Shown in pieces: positions 1-8,075 of a stretch of 64,000 nt of DNA. Within the stretch, counting starts at the first letter, position 1; each line of letters opens with the position of its first letter. The notes below the pieces were generated by a model. The model was given only the letters and a program-made list of their open reading frames with translations, was not told where the DNA came from and made no database searches. Origin of the DNA: Bovifimicola ammoniilytica (GTDB lineage: Bacteria; Bacillota; Clostridia; Lachnospirales; Lachnospiraceae); the NCBI RefSeq assembly GCF_025567085.1, contig NZ_JAOQJN010000005.1, positions 186,001 through 250,000 on the forward strand. Direction: 5' to 3'. The translations under genes and the position numbers were made by a program.

Positions 1-1553
1 GTGGAGTTGTATTTCATACAAATGTTAATCCATATCTTGTTTCGGAAACTTATGAAAAACGTGTGGTTGAGATTACGGTCAAAGTCTTGGAAAAGTTACT
101 GGACAAATACAGTGATATAGATATTTATTTAGAAAATATGTTTGACTGCAATCCACATATATTGGCAGAGATTTCGAAAAAGTTATCAAAATATGATAAT
201 TATGGTGTGTGTTTTGATTATGCACATGCAAGCATCTACGGTAATAATATGGAAGAGTGGATAGAAGTACTAAGTCCATATGTTAAACATATTCATATTA
301 ATGACAATGATTTGACACAGGATTTGCACCTGACATTAGGAGATGGTAAATTAGACTGGAATAAATTCTTAGAATATTATAATGTATATTTTAGTGATTG
401 TTCGGTATTGATAGAGACAACATTGCCGGAGAATCAGATTAAGTCATTAGAATTTATGGAGAAATTAGAGTCAGAAAGATACAAAGCCGCATTTGCACAT
501 AATGTGACAAATAATGAAATAGGAATTAATAAATACAATAAAATTAGCGATGTTAAAGCATTGGCTGCGGAAGAACTTTTAGAGAGAATCTTCTACTATA
601 TGACGAAGTTAGTTGAGATTAAAGAATTCTCGGAAACGGTTGATTTGCTGACAGATTTAGGAAGTACAATAGTTAATTCTGACAGGGCATCATTCTGGTT
701 CTGGGATACCAGTTCTAAGCAGTATTGGACACTTTCAGCACAGGGTAATGGCAGAATTACTATACCTGAGGGAACAGGAATTGTTGGAAGAACAATTACA
801 GAGAATAGAACGATTCTTTGCAATGATGCATATAGCCAGCCATATTTTAATGGAAATGTGGATAAAGAGACAGGTTATCTTACACGTTCAACATTGTGTA
901 TGCCGATAACCGATGTTGATAATGAAGTTATTGGTGCGTTTCAGGTAATCAATAAAATAGATGAAAATGGGAATGCAGGAGTGTTCGATGAAAGGGATAT
1001 TAATCGATTATCGATTGTTGTTGCATTTTGTGAGAAATCATTAGAGTCGCATTTACTGCACAATGTTGCATTGAGGGACAGACTTACAGGACTTAAAAAC
1101 CGATATTCATTTTACGAATATTATAATAAGAAAGTCTTACCAAATGTATATGATGTGAAATTTTCATTTATAATGTGTGACATAGACTTTTTCAAAAAAG
1201 TAAATGACACATATGGACATAATGCGGGTGATGAAATACTTAGAAGTGTCTCTAAACTTTTCAAAAACAGTGTCGATAAGGAAGATGAAATAGTAAGATG
1301 GGGCGGTGAAGAGTTTATCTTTATCCTTAAGAATAAAGATATAGCTGCTGCTAAAGCATTTGCAGAAGAATTAAGAAGTCAGATTGAGAAGTCAGATTTC
1401 ATGGTTGAGGATAAGATATTAAATATAACAATGTCATTTGGTGTAAGCGAGTTAAATGCACAAAATAACATTGAGGATAATATAAAGGTTGTAGACGGAC
1501 GCTTGTATAAAGCAAAACGTGATGGAAGAAACAGAGTAATAGATGGTGACTAA
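1..1553 (+). CDS. TIM-barrel / GAF / GGDEF diguanylate cyclase (5' partial)
   Basis: The reading frame is open to the window edge, so the N-terminus is missing; the first in-frame GTG at 63 is not a convincing start. The first ~160 visible residues look like the second half of a xylose-isomerase/AP-endonuclease-2 TIM barrel (segments YLENMFD, GVCFDYAHA, HIHINDND, VLIETT). A GAF domain follows (about nt 560-1060), then a GGDEF domain (about nt 1075-1550) with the active-site motif GGEEF near nt 1305 and the usual FIMCDIDFFKKVND segment. By family it should make c-di-GMP from two GTP, with GAF as sensor. The sugar-isomerase-like barrel joined to a cyclase is unusual; the barrel may be a ligand sensor (inference). 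It is followed after one base by the TIR gene, so the two are probably co-transcribed. Confidence 0.85.
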   Translation, partial: GVVFHTNVNPYLVSETYEKRVVEITVKVLEKLLDKYSDIDIYLENMFDCNPHILAEISKKLSKYDNYGVCFDYAHASIYGNNMEEWIEVLSPYVKHIHINDNDLTQDLHLTLGDGKLDWNKFLEYYNVYFSDCSVLIETTLPENQIKSLEFMEKLESERYKAAFAHNVTNNEIGINKYNKISDVKALAAEELLERIFYYMTKLVEIKEFSETVDLLTDLGSTIVNSDRASFWFWDTSSKQYWTLSAQGNGRITIPEGTGIVGRTITENRTILCNDAYSQPYFNGNVDKETGYLTRSTLCMPITDVDNEVIGAFQVINKIDENGNAGVFDERDINRLSIVVAFCEKSLESHLLHNVALRDRLTGLKNRYSFYEYYNKKVLPNVYDVKFSFIMCDIDFFKKVNDTYGHNAGDEILRSVSKLFKNSVDKEDEIVRWGGEEFIFILKNKDIAAAKAFAEELRSQIEKSDFMVEDKILNITMSFGVSELNAQNNIEDNIKVVDGRLYKAKRDGRNRVIDGD

Positions 1554-1554
1554 T

Positions 1555-2520
1555 ATGAAAGAATTAAAATCAGTTTTTATAAGTTATAGCTCTAAAGATA
1601 CAGAGATTGTTAATGAAGTAGTTAATATGCTTGAAACTTCAGGTATTTCGTATTGGAAAGCACCTGAGATGATACCGGCAGGTTCAAATTATGCAAAAGA
1701 GATACCAAGAGTTATATGTGAATGTAATATATTTCTGCTTATTATTTCCGAAGATTCCCAACGCTCGATATGGGTAGAAAAGGAGATAGATTTTGCAATA
1801 AATAATAGAAAAGTTATAGTTCCGTTAAAACTCACAGAGGGAAAACTTACGGATATGTTTAGCTTCTATCTTAATAATATCCAGATGGTTAATTATAATG
1901 GTAATCTAAAGAAAACTTTGAGAGTATTAAGAACCAGGATAGAGACGCTTTTATCAAAGGAAAGTTTAAAAGACAATACAAGAAATATTGCAGATGGCAG
2001 AGAAATCGCAAATTCAAATAATCGTGAATTAGACGATAATAATGAAACTACCTCGAATAGAAATATAGAAAATACAGGTAACGGAGAAAATTCAGATAAA
2101 GATATTGAAGGAGCAGAAAACAGAGAAGAACATCCTGAAATGGAGAAAACAGACAGGGAAAATATAAGACGCTCGAAAATTAAAGCATTTAGCTATAATC
2201 CTCAACCTGAATTCTGTAGAAAATGTAATGGCAAGTTAAAAGAGATTGCTAAAGGTGTATATAAATGTACAAATTGTGGAATGGAGAATTATGATTATTT
2301 CCAGACAGTAAGAAACTATCTTGAGAAAGCAGGTCCATGTTCGATTATTATGATAGAGAAAGCTACAAAAGTACCAAGAGCAAGCATTGATTATTTTATT
2401 AAACAGGAAATGTTAGAAATTCCTAAAAACAGTGATGTAAGGTTAAGGTGCAAAATATGTGGGGCACCTATCAGAAGTGGATATTTATGTGATGTTTGCA
2501 AGAAAATAGATGGCAGGTAA
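1555..2520 (+). CDS. TIR-domain protein with YvyF-like zinc-ribbon/HTH tail
   Basis: Residues ~5-125 form a TIR domain: FISYSSKD start, then SIWVEKEIDF, whose second Glu (E77) sits where TIR NADases keep the catalytic Glu. A low-complexity Asn/Glu-rich linker (~140-205) follows. The last ~100 residues have CxxC (CRKC), CxxC (CTNC), a helical HTH-like stretch, then CKIC and CDVC. This order of zinc ribbon, HTH, zinc ribbon matches the flagellar-operon protein YvyF encoded at 13113, including the similar ending (APIRSGYLCDVCKK against CTIRTGRFCENCKK). I start at 1555, with GGTGA five bases upstream; an in-frame ATG at 1543 would overlap the previous gene. NADase or signalling function is inference; the tail could bind DNA or a partner protein. 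Confidence 0.8.
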   Translation: MKELKSVFISYSSKDTEIVNEVVNMLETSGISYWKAPEMIPAGSNYAKEIPRVICECNIFLLIISEDSQRSIWVEKEIDFAINNRKVIVPLKLTEGKLTDMFSFYLNNIQMVNYNGNLKKTLRVLRTRIETLLSKESLKDNTRNIADGREIANSNNRELDDNNETTSNRNIENTGNGENSDKDIEGAENREEHPEMEKTDRENIRRSKIKAFSYNPQPEFCRKCNGKLKEIAKGVYKCTNCGMENYDYFQTVRNYLEKAGPCSIIMIEKATKVPRASIDYFIKQEMLEIPKNSDVRLRCKICGAPIRSGYLCDVCKKIDGR

Positions 2521-2522
2521 TT

Positions 2523-3656
2523 ATGGAAAAAAATATATGGATAATTAGCAGCAACAAAAAAGAATTAGTAGAAACCCAGGGCGCGGTAAATGGCGGTGGC
2601 ACATTCAGAACCATTGCGATGTTGTCGCATCAATCTGTAGAAAAGGCAATAGAGAGAGAAGACATAGACATCAGACCATCGGTTATAATATTAGATTATG
2701 ACACAGAGAAAGAATGTGGCTTTAAGGCATTGGAGATTATACAGGGGCAGTCTGCGTATGTGGGTGTTCCTGTAATTTTTATTATAGGTAAAAGAACAAA
2801 GGAAATAGACGAAGAATGTTATGAAAGAGGTGCATTGATTGTATTATCTAAACCATTAAGCAATGTAGCTTTAATGAGAATTAAGAGAATAGCATCCCAG
2901 TATGAAAAGGGCAGGGACTACGAAATAATTCTTCAGAGACAGAATAGTGAACTAAGTATGGCAAGACAGATTAAGATATTAAATGAGCAGCTAGAGAAAC
3001 GCAATGAGCTGCTGTATCAGATATTTGGCAGGTATTTTTCTAATGATATTACTGAAGTAATTCTTGATAATCCTGAGGGTGCATCTATCGGTGGTGAGAA
3101 GAAGAACGTTACTATACTTATGGCAGACTTAAGAAGTTTTACACCGATTGCCGAAAGATTAGAAGCGGATTCGCTTACAAATATGATTAATTTCTTCTTA
3201 GGAGAAATGACAGATATAATATTTAAGTGGAGGGGTTCTATTATCGAATTTATCGGAGATGCAATATTAGCTGTATTTGGCGCACCGATGGAATTAGAAT
3301 GTTCCGAATACAATGCACTTAAAGCTGCATTGGAAATGCAGGAGGCTATGAGTAAGGTAAATGAATATAATAGTGAAAATGGATATCCAGAATTGAAAAT
3401 GGGAATCGGAATTAATAAAGGTGAGGTGTTTATCGGAAATATCGGTTCAAACCGGATGATGAGATATAATGTTATGGGAAATACAGTTAACTTAGCTTCA
3501 AGAATAGAAGACGTAAGCAAAGGCGGGCAGATATTGATATCGAAAGAAAGTATTAAAGATATAGAGAAGAAAGTAGCTGTCAGGGAAGAGATTACGGTTA
3601 CAGTTAAGGGAATCTCTAAGGAAGTTACGGTATGCGAAGTAATGGGAGTAGAATAG
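2523..3656 (+). CDS. Receiver-domain class III nucleotide cyclase
   Basis: The N-terminal ~130 residues resemble a response-regulator receiver: VIILDYD carries the candidate phospho-Asp and VLSKPLS the conserved Lys. A coiled-coil helix (~135-170) links to a class III cyclase catalytic domain with metal-binding Asp in MADLRSF and GDAILAVFG, and the Asn/Arg pair in NTVNLASRIE. The position that is Lys in many adenylate cyclases is Glu here (IIEFIGDA), and the partner position is Asn (YNVMGN), so GTP rather than ATP use cannot be excluded. The domain should work as a homodimer. Start at 2523 is chosen because AGGT lies just upstream; an earlier ATG at 2496 would overlap the TIR gene. No kinase lies next to it. 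Confidence 0.85.
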   Translation: MEKNIWIISSNKKELVETQGAVNGGGTFRTIAMLSHQSVEKAIEREDIDIRPSVIILDYDTEKECGFKALEIIQGQSAYVGVPVIFIIGKRTKEIDEECYERGALIVLSKPLSNVALMRIKRIASQYEKGRDYEIILQRQNSELSMARQIKILNEQLEKRNELLYQIFGRYFSNDITEVILDNPEGASIGGEKKNVTILMADLRSFTPIAERLEADSLTNMINFFLGEMTDIIFKWRGSIIEFIGDAILAVFGAPMELECSEYNALKAALEMQEAMSKVNEYNSENGYPELKMGIGINKGEVFIGNIGSNRMMRYNVMGNTVNLASRIEDVSKGGQILISKESIKDIEKKVAVREEITVTVKGISKEVTVCEVMGVE

Positions 3657-3660
3657 ATTA

Positions 3661-3727
3661 AAAGAATTAAATAGATGAAATAGATTAAATAGGTTAAATA
3701 GATTAAATTAAATAGATTAAATATATT
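3661..3727. repeat. Degenerate AAATAGATTA tandem repeat
   Basis: Several imperfect copies of the decamer AAATAGATTA lie in tandem between the cyclase and the next gene. The bases after it to 3784 show nothing beyond AT-rich spacer and a weak SD before the next start. Confidence 0.7.
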
Positions 3728-3784
3728 AGTGATGTGTTAAATATTTATGGTTCTGTAAGAAACTAGTGGAAGCGAGGCAGGCAT

Positions 3785-4708
3785 ATGGAGGCAGTCGAAG
3801 TTAAAAAAACGATTAAATTAGAAAACATTCCAGTTGTGATTCTGAATGTAGAGGATAAATATGAATTTAATGTGGATAAAGTAATAGATATTACCAATGA
3901 ATGTGGAAGCATTATCTGCATTATAATCTGTATGAAAAATGATAATTACATAATCAATTGTGTCAGTAATAATAAATCAATACGTGCATTGGAATTTATT
4001 AACTATATTTTAGGCGGCTATGGGATTACTGCTGGTGGAGCAGTTGTAGCTAATGGTGAAATTTCTAAGTTAATAATTGATACCGACTCTGCATTTACGG
4101 GGATGGATGTTGAAAATATTATTGAGAAAATGTCGTATAAATATTTCGAAGATACAGAAGTGATTAATTCTATGGAAGATGAAATATCATTAGATGATAT
4201 GAAGCATTATGTGAAGAGAAGGATTCCATGGGCTTTTGTAAGAACTAAAGATATATGTGGAATAGGAACGAATCTGTGTATAAAAAGTCTTGAGAATACG
4301 TCAGGCGTGATAATAACTTCTGATGAAGATTTATATATTATGATAGGAAATCGTGGCGAAGTATATGATATAAAAAGGGAGAAATTCGAGGCAAGTTATA
4401 TAGAGACAAATGAGAAATTAGATGTATTTGAAAGTATGCTTAATTTCATTCCGGCGGTTCTAAATGTGGATAGTGGTAATTACGAATCGATAGATGAACT
4501 TGCATATATGTGTTATCCGAGAAAAGGAAACGGAATCTATGCGAAAGAATTACAGAAGAGAACTAAAGTATTCGGGGTTAATAATAATGCTGAATATTTT
4601 ATAGGTGAAAAGGGAGATTACCTTGCAGCGAGGGTAGATGATGTGAGAGACGTGTATATAATAAAAAGAGATATCTTCTGGAATACATATGAAATATATG
4701 AAAAATAA
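3785..4708 (+). CDS. Unrecognised 307-residue protein
   Basis: I do not recognise a family with confidence. No signal peptide or membrane segment is visible. Residues ~45-95 contain a segment (NCVSNNKSIRALEFIN, then LGGYGITAGGAVVANG) that vaguely recalls the glycine-rich part of a DHHA1 domain, but the GGGH signature is not there. The C-terminal ~60 residues (GDYLAARVDDVRDVYIIK) look like a small beta-rich module. An SD-like AGGCAGGC precedes the start. It lies on the same strand as the signalling genes, 128 bp after the cyclase, so co-transcription is possible. Codon use is like that of its neighbours. Confidence 0.75.
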   Translation: MEAVEVKKTIKLENIPVVILNVEDKYEFNVDKVIDITNECGSIICIIICMKNDNYIINCVSNNKSIRALEFINYILGGYGITAGGAVVANGEISKLIIDTDSAFTGMDVENIIEKMSYKYFEDTEVINSMEDEISLDDMKHYVKRRIPWAFVRTKDICGIGTNLCIKSLENTSGVIITSDEDLYIMIGNRGEVYDIKREKFEASYIETNEKLDVFESMLNFIPAVLNVDSGNYESIDELAYMCYPRKGNGIYAKELQKRTKVFGVNNNAEYFIGEKGDYLAARVDDVRDVYIIKRDIFWNTYEIYEK

Positions 4709-4762
4709 ATATATATATATATGAAAAATAAATATATATTAGAAAAATAAATATATATTGAA
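4700..4762. repeat. AT-only short tandem repeats
   Basis: Repeats of ATGAAAAATAAATATATAT-like units follow the stop codon at 4708. The spacer up to spoIIID has no other clear feature. Confidence 0.6.
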
Positions 4763-4836
4763 AAAAATATTAGCATTAATATATATTTGAAAGCATATCT
4801 TGTATAAATAAACAAATACAAGGTATAGACCTATAT

Positions 4837-5094
4837 ATGAAAGAATATATCGAAGAGAGAGCTGTTGAAATAGCCAATTATATAATAAGTAATAAAGCAA
4901 CAGTAAGGCAGACAGCAAAACAGTTTGGAATAAGTAAAAGTACGGTACATAAAGATGTTACGGAAAGACTTTTAAGAATAAATCCATCTCTTGCAAGTGA
5001 GGCAAGAAAGGTGTTAGATATTAACAAATCAGAACGACATATAAGGGGTGGAATGGCAACTAAGGAAAAATATCTGCATCTGCATATTTCATAA
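4837..5094 (+). CDS. spoIIID: Sporulation transcriptional regulator SpoIIID
   Basis: This 85-residue protein has the SpoIIID layout: a helix-turn-helix (ATVRQTAKQFGISKSTVHKD) in residues ~20-42 and a basic C-terminal part (SERHIRGGMATKEKY). SpoIIID activates and represses mother-cell genes during endospore formation together with SigE. It places the organism in an endospore lineage, though it does not prove that this strain sporulates. In Bacillus spoIIID is followed by mbl and two flagellar rod-type genes; here mbl-flgF-flgG also lie downstream, separated by a decayed gdhA and an lrp gene. A terminator hairpin follows immediately. Confidence 0.95.
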   Translation: MKEYIEERAVEIANYIISNKATVRQTAKQFGISKSTVHKDVTERLLRINPSLASEARKVLDINKSERHIRGGMATKEKYLHLHIS

Positions 5095-5100
5095 AATAGT

Positions 5101-5134
5101 AAGGCTACATATCCTGGTAATATGTAGCTTTTTT
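5101..5134 (+). terminator. Rho-independent terminator after spoIIID
   Basis: GCTACATAT pairs with ATATGTAGC around a CCTGGTA loop, followed by a run of T. It ends seven bases after the spoIIID stop. Confidence 0.85.
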
Positions 5135-5157
5135 GAAAAGAAATGTATAATAACAAT

Positions 5158-5470
5158 TTATGGGAAAATGCCTTTAATTTCTTCAGCATAAACTAATTTT
5201 CTGAGGGCCACTATATAGGCAGCCATTCTAAATGTACAGTTACATTCATCTACAACATCTGTAAGGTCTTTGAATGATTTCGTCATAAGGTTTTCTAGCA
5301 TTTCATTAACCTGTTCGCGTTCCCAGGTAAGCTCCTGGATATTCTGTACCCATTCAAAATATGACACAATTACGCCGCCGCTATTTGCAAATATATCAGG
5401 AATAAGTGTGATTGAACGCTTTTCTAATATTTCGTCACGTCTGCGGTAAAACGTTGTGTACATCAACTTG
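5158..5470 (-). pseudogene. Glutamate dehydrogenase, C-terminal remnant
   Basis: The minus strand encodes only the last ~95 residues of an NAD-type glutamate dehydrogenase (DEILEKRSITLIPDIF, then GGVIVSYFEWVQN). Intact enzymes are about 420-450 residues, so more than three quarters are missing. Just upstream (5430-5480) a frame change appears: the alternative frame reads FTADVTK where the family has EADEIL, which suggests a small duplication of GAC before decay. No further gdhA homology is visible up to 5650. The TTG/ATG at 5461-5466 is a chance start. Confidence 0.85.
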
Positions 5471-5680
5471 TCTGCAATAATAGATTTGCTTTAAGAAAAT
5501 GTCAATAAGTCAGAGTAAATACGAAAATAATTAATAAAAGTAAGAACTTTAACTAAATTTAAAATCGTTTAAGTAAAAATATTCAAAATAAAATTAAAGG
5601 TTATATAAAATGAGAAAAATTATACTTAATAAGTATTGACGGAACGAAAGATAAATGTTAATCTTTGCGTATAGAGGACG

Positions 5681-5713
5681 AAGGCGTAACCATAATCAGG
5701 TTACGCCTTTTCT
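5681..5713 (+). terminator. Terminator-like hairpin upstream of the Lrp gene
   Basis: AAGGCGTAACC pairs perfectly with GGTTACGCCTT around a 7-base loop, followed by TTTT. It lies 32 bases before the lrp-family start, so it may be the end of the decayed unit upstream or an attenuator. The preceding stretch 5482-5680 holds no gene that I can support. Confidence 0.7.
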
Positions 5714-5744
5714 GTGTAATATCATATATCATAAGGAGGAGAAG

Positions 5745-6215
5745 ATGCTTATGAAACATAATGAATTAGATGAGATTGATATTGAAATATTAAATATTCT
5801 GCAAAGAGATGGCAGAGCAGCAGTAAAAGAAATTGCTAAAAAGGTATGCCTGTCATCGCCTGCCGTATCAAACCGGATAGAGAGATTAGAACAGGATAAT
5901 TATATAACAGGTTATCAGGCGATTATAAATTCTTCGGCACTCGGATTATATACAAAAGCATTTATAAGTCTTGAAGTTACGCCTCCACAGAAGAAAGAGT
6001 TTTATCCATATATAAAGAAATGCAGGAACGTGGTGGAGTGCAACTGTGTAACCGGTGATTATTCTATGCTGTTAGAAGTTTTATTTAGAACGACGATGGA
6101 ATTAGACCAGTTTATCGGTGAATTACAGAAATATGGAAGAACAAAAACCTTGATAGTATTTTCTACTTCGGTTGAGCATCGTGGGGTAAACATAGATAAT
6201 AATATAGAGGAATAG
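5745..6215 (+). CDS. Lrp/AsnC-family transcriptional regulator
   Basis: This 156-residue protein has an N-terminal AsnC winged HTH (LDEIDIEILNILQRDGRA, then CLSSPAVSNRIERLEQDNYI) and a C-terminal RAM/Lrp ligand-binding domain (CVTGDYSMLLEV). Members bind amino acids and regulate amino-acid metabolism. The start at 5745 follows an AAGGAGGA Shine-Dalgarno; the frame is open further upstream through the hairpin at 5681, but that part has no homology. Its neighbour on the 5' side is a dead glutamate dehydrogenase gene, which could once have been a target (inference). Confidence 0.92.
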   Translation: MLMKHNELDEIDIEILNILQRDGRAAVKEIAKKVCLSSPAVSNRIERLEQDNYITGYQAIINSSALGLYTKAFISLEVTPPQKKEFYPYIKKCRNVVECNCVTGDYSMLLEVLFRTTMELDQFIGELQKYGRTKTLIVFSTSVEHRGVNIDNNIEE

Positions 6216-6251
6216 ATATGCTGAATTAATATTATGTTTTAATAGAATAAA

Positions 6252-6378
6252 GAATGTCGCAAGCGACATTCTCCGCCTGCGGCGGGTTGCTATAGCAACA
6301 TTTTCTGCTCCGCCTCAGTGTGATACTTGCGGAGCGTTTTTGTTTGCCAGGACAATTTCAACGAAATTTCCTGGTAAG
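6252..6378 (-). repeat. REP-like 128-bp structured repeat, copy 1
   Basis: This copy is inverted relative to the two tandem copies at 13738 and 13873. It contains the perfect hairpin GAATGTCGC-AA-GCGACATTC, a GTTGCT/AGCAAC hairpin, CCGC-rich arms, and an end hairpin built on CCAGGAAATTTC/GAAATT(G)TCCTGG. It is markedly GC-richer than its surroundings and has no coding signal. It lies 36 bases after the lrp-family stop and might act as a transcription end. Confidence 0.85.
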
Positions 6379-6386
6379 TAAAAAAA

Positions 6387-6495
6387 AGATATCCTAAATG
6401 GATATCGTATTCTCTGGGGGGATGCCTAGTAGCCTCGCAACTACTAGGCTGAGTTATGAAAATGTTAAGTTGTTTTAGCTACTTATCAGTAGCAT
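6387..6495 (+). other. Run of hairpins in the region upstream of mbl
   Basis: Three stems follow one another: GATATCC/GGATATC, GCCTAGTAG/CTACTAGGC (6424-6432 with 6441-6449), and GCTACT/AGTAGC. The middle stem is flanked by GGGGGG on one side and CTGAG on the other, but no riboswitch family fits. It is not repeated elsewhere in the window. Confidence 0.4.
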
Positions 6496-6579
6496 ATTTG
6501 TATTATATTTGGGAAATGTGTATAAAGTTTGTACATATTATAAAAAAAATATAAACTAATCGTTAATCAATTGTTAAAG

Positions 6580-6648
6580 ATATTTATATATGCAAATTTA
6601 TTTATACAGATGATTTAATTCTGTTATGTATGTACGAAGTTTGGGTTA
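6580..6648 (+). repeat. AT-rich dispersed element, copy 1
   Basis: About 70 bases are closely similar, in the same orientation, to 60276-60344. The first 21 bases are identical and later blocks (ACAGAT, AATTCT, CGAAGT) line up with scattered changes. The remaining sequence to 7045 is AT-rich with no gene. Confidence 0.65.
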
Positions 6649-6749
6649 TATATATCAGTAAAAAATCAATAATAAAAATACTCAAAAATGCCTAAAAATT
6701 ATTGAAAATGTAAAAATGTAAAAAAAATGTGAATTTCTCAAAAAAGTTC

Positions 6750-6778
6750 TTCCATATTTTAAAGATATTGTATATAAT
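6750..6778 (+). promoter_or_regulatory. Possible SigA promoter for mbl operon
   Basis: TTCCAT and TATAAT are separated by 17 bases. The -10 is perfect and the -35 poor. It lies 268 bases upstream of mbl, so a long leader would result. Confidence 0.35.
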
Positions 6779-7045
6779 TAGACAAGGTATCTCATAAAAT
6801 AAGTAGATTCAGAAACTGATAACCATAAAATTTATATTTATGGTTTAATATTTTTTTGTAAATTGCAATATCATATTTACAGATAGCTGAAAGATAAAAA
6901 TTATTGAGAGATAGTTAAAGATAGATAATTATTATAAGAGATAGTTAAAATTACTTGATTATGACTAGACTTTAAATAGATTTAATCATTTATTCGATTT
7001 ATTCAATTGAAGAATTTGATGGAAGAGATTTGAAAGGAGATTTGT

Positions 7046-8038
7046 ATGTTGACTACAGATATTGGAATTGATTTAGGAACAGCTAGTATTTTAGTATATA
7101 TTAAAGGTAAAGGTGTAGTATTAAAAGAGCCTTCAGTTGTAGCATTTGACAGAGATACTAATAAGATTAAAGCTATTGGTGAAGAAGCAAGATTAATGAT
7201 AGGTAGAACACCGGGTAATATTATCGCAGTAAGACCATTAAGACAGGGTGTTATTTCTGATTATACAGTTACAGAGAAGATGCTTAAGCATTTTATCCAG
7301 AAAGCAATCGGAAAGAGAACATTTAAGAAGCCAAGAATCAGTGTATGTGTACCAAGTGGAGTTACAGAAGTAGAGAAGAAAGCTGTAGAAGATGCTACAT
7401 TACAAGCTGGTGCAAGAGAAGTTGCAATTATTGAAGAGCCTATAGCAGCAGCTATTGGTGCAGGAATAGATATAACAAGACCATGTGGAAATATGATTGT
7501 CGATATAGGTGGTGGAACGACGGATATAGCTGTTATTTCACTTGGCGGAACTGTTGTAAGTACATCTGTTAAGATAGCAGGCGATGATTTCGATGAAGCA
7601 ATCGTAAGATATATGCGTAAGAAACATAACTTATTAATTGGTGAGAGAACAGCCGAAGAAATCAAGATTAAGATTGGCTCGGCATTCAAGAGACCGGAGG
7701 TTGTAACTCTTGATGTAAGAGGAAGAAATCTTGTAACAGGTCTCCCTAAGACTATAACAGTTACTTCAGATGAGACAGAAGAAGCATTACGTGAGACAAC
7801 TTCACAGATAGTTGAAGCAGTTCATGGTGTGCTTGAGAAGACTCCACCAGAATTAGCAGCAGATATTGCAGACAGAGGAATTGTCCTTACAGGCGGCGGA
7901 TGTTTATTACAGGGATTAGAAGAACTTATAGAAGAGAAGACAGGTATTAATACAATGACAGCAGAAGACCCAATGACAGCAGTTGCTATCGGAACCGGTA
8001 AATTCATTGAATTTTTAAGCGACGGTCCTACAGAATAG
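7046..8038 (+). CDS. mbl: MreB-family rod-shape protein Mbl
   Basis: This 330-residue actin-fold protein has the MreB/Mbl nucleotide-binding motifs: DLGTAS near the N-terminus, DIGGGTTD in the middle and LTGGGCLLQG near the C-terminus. It forms membrane-associated filaments that guide elongation-mode cell-wall synthesis. Start at 7046 follows GAAAGGAGA. The order spoIIID...mbl-flgF-flgG matches Bacillus spoIIID-mbl-flhO-flhP, which is why I call it Mbl rather than MreB. A 38-bp spacer leads to flgF, so the rod genes are probably in one operon with it. Confidence 0.93.
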   Translation: MLTTDIGIDLGTASILVYIKGKGVVLKEPSVVAFDRDTNKIKAIGEEARLMIGRTPGNIIAVRPLRQGVISDYTVTEKMLKHFIQKAIGKRTFKKPRISVCVPSGVTEVEKKAVEDATLQAGAREVAIIEEPIAAAIGAGIDITRPCGNMIVDIGGGTTDIAVISLGGTVVSTSVKIAGDDFDEAIVRYMRKKHNLLIGERTAEEIKIKIGSAFKRPEVVTLDVRGRNLVTGLPKTITVTSDETEEALRETTSQIVEAVHGVLEKTPPELAADIADRGIVLTGGGCLLQGLEELIEEKTGINTMTAEDPMTAVAIGTGKFIEFLSDGPTE

Positions 8039-8075
8039 GTTATGAGGATGCCAGAGGGCAGAATGGAGAAGGCGA

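Noticed and set aside
3017..3520. 167-residue minus-strand frame opposite the cyclase gene
   Set aside because: Shadow of a well-supported class III cyclase domain.
6415..6460. TPP-riboswitch-like GGGG...GCTGAG around a stem
   Set aside because: The second half of the TPP consensus (CCTGATCTGGATAATGCCAGCG-type) is absent, and no thiamine gene follows.
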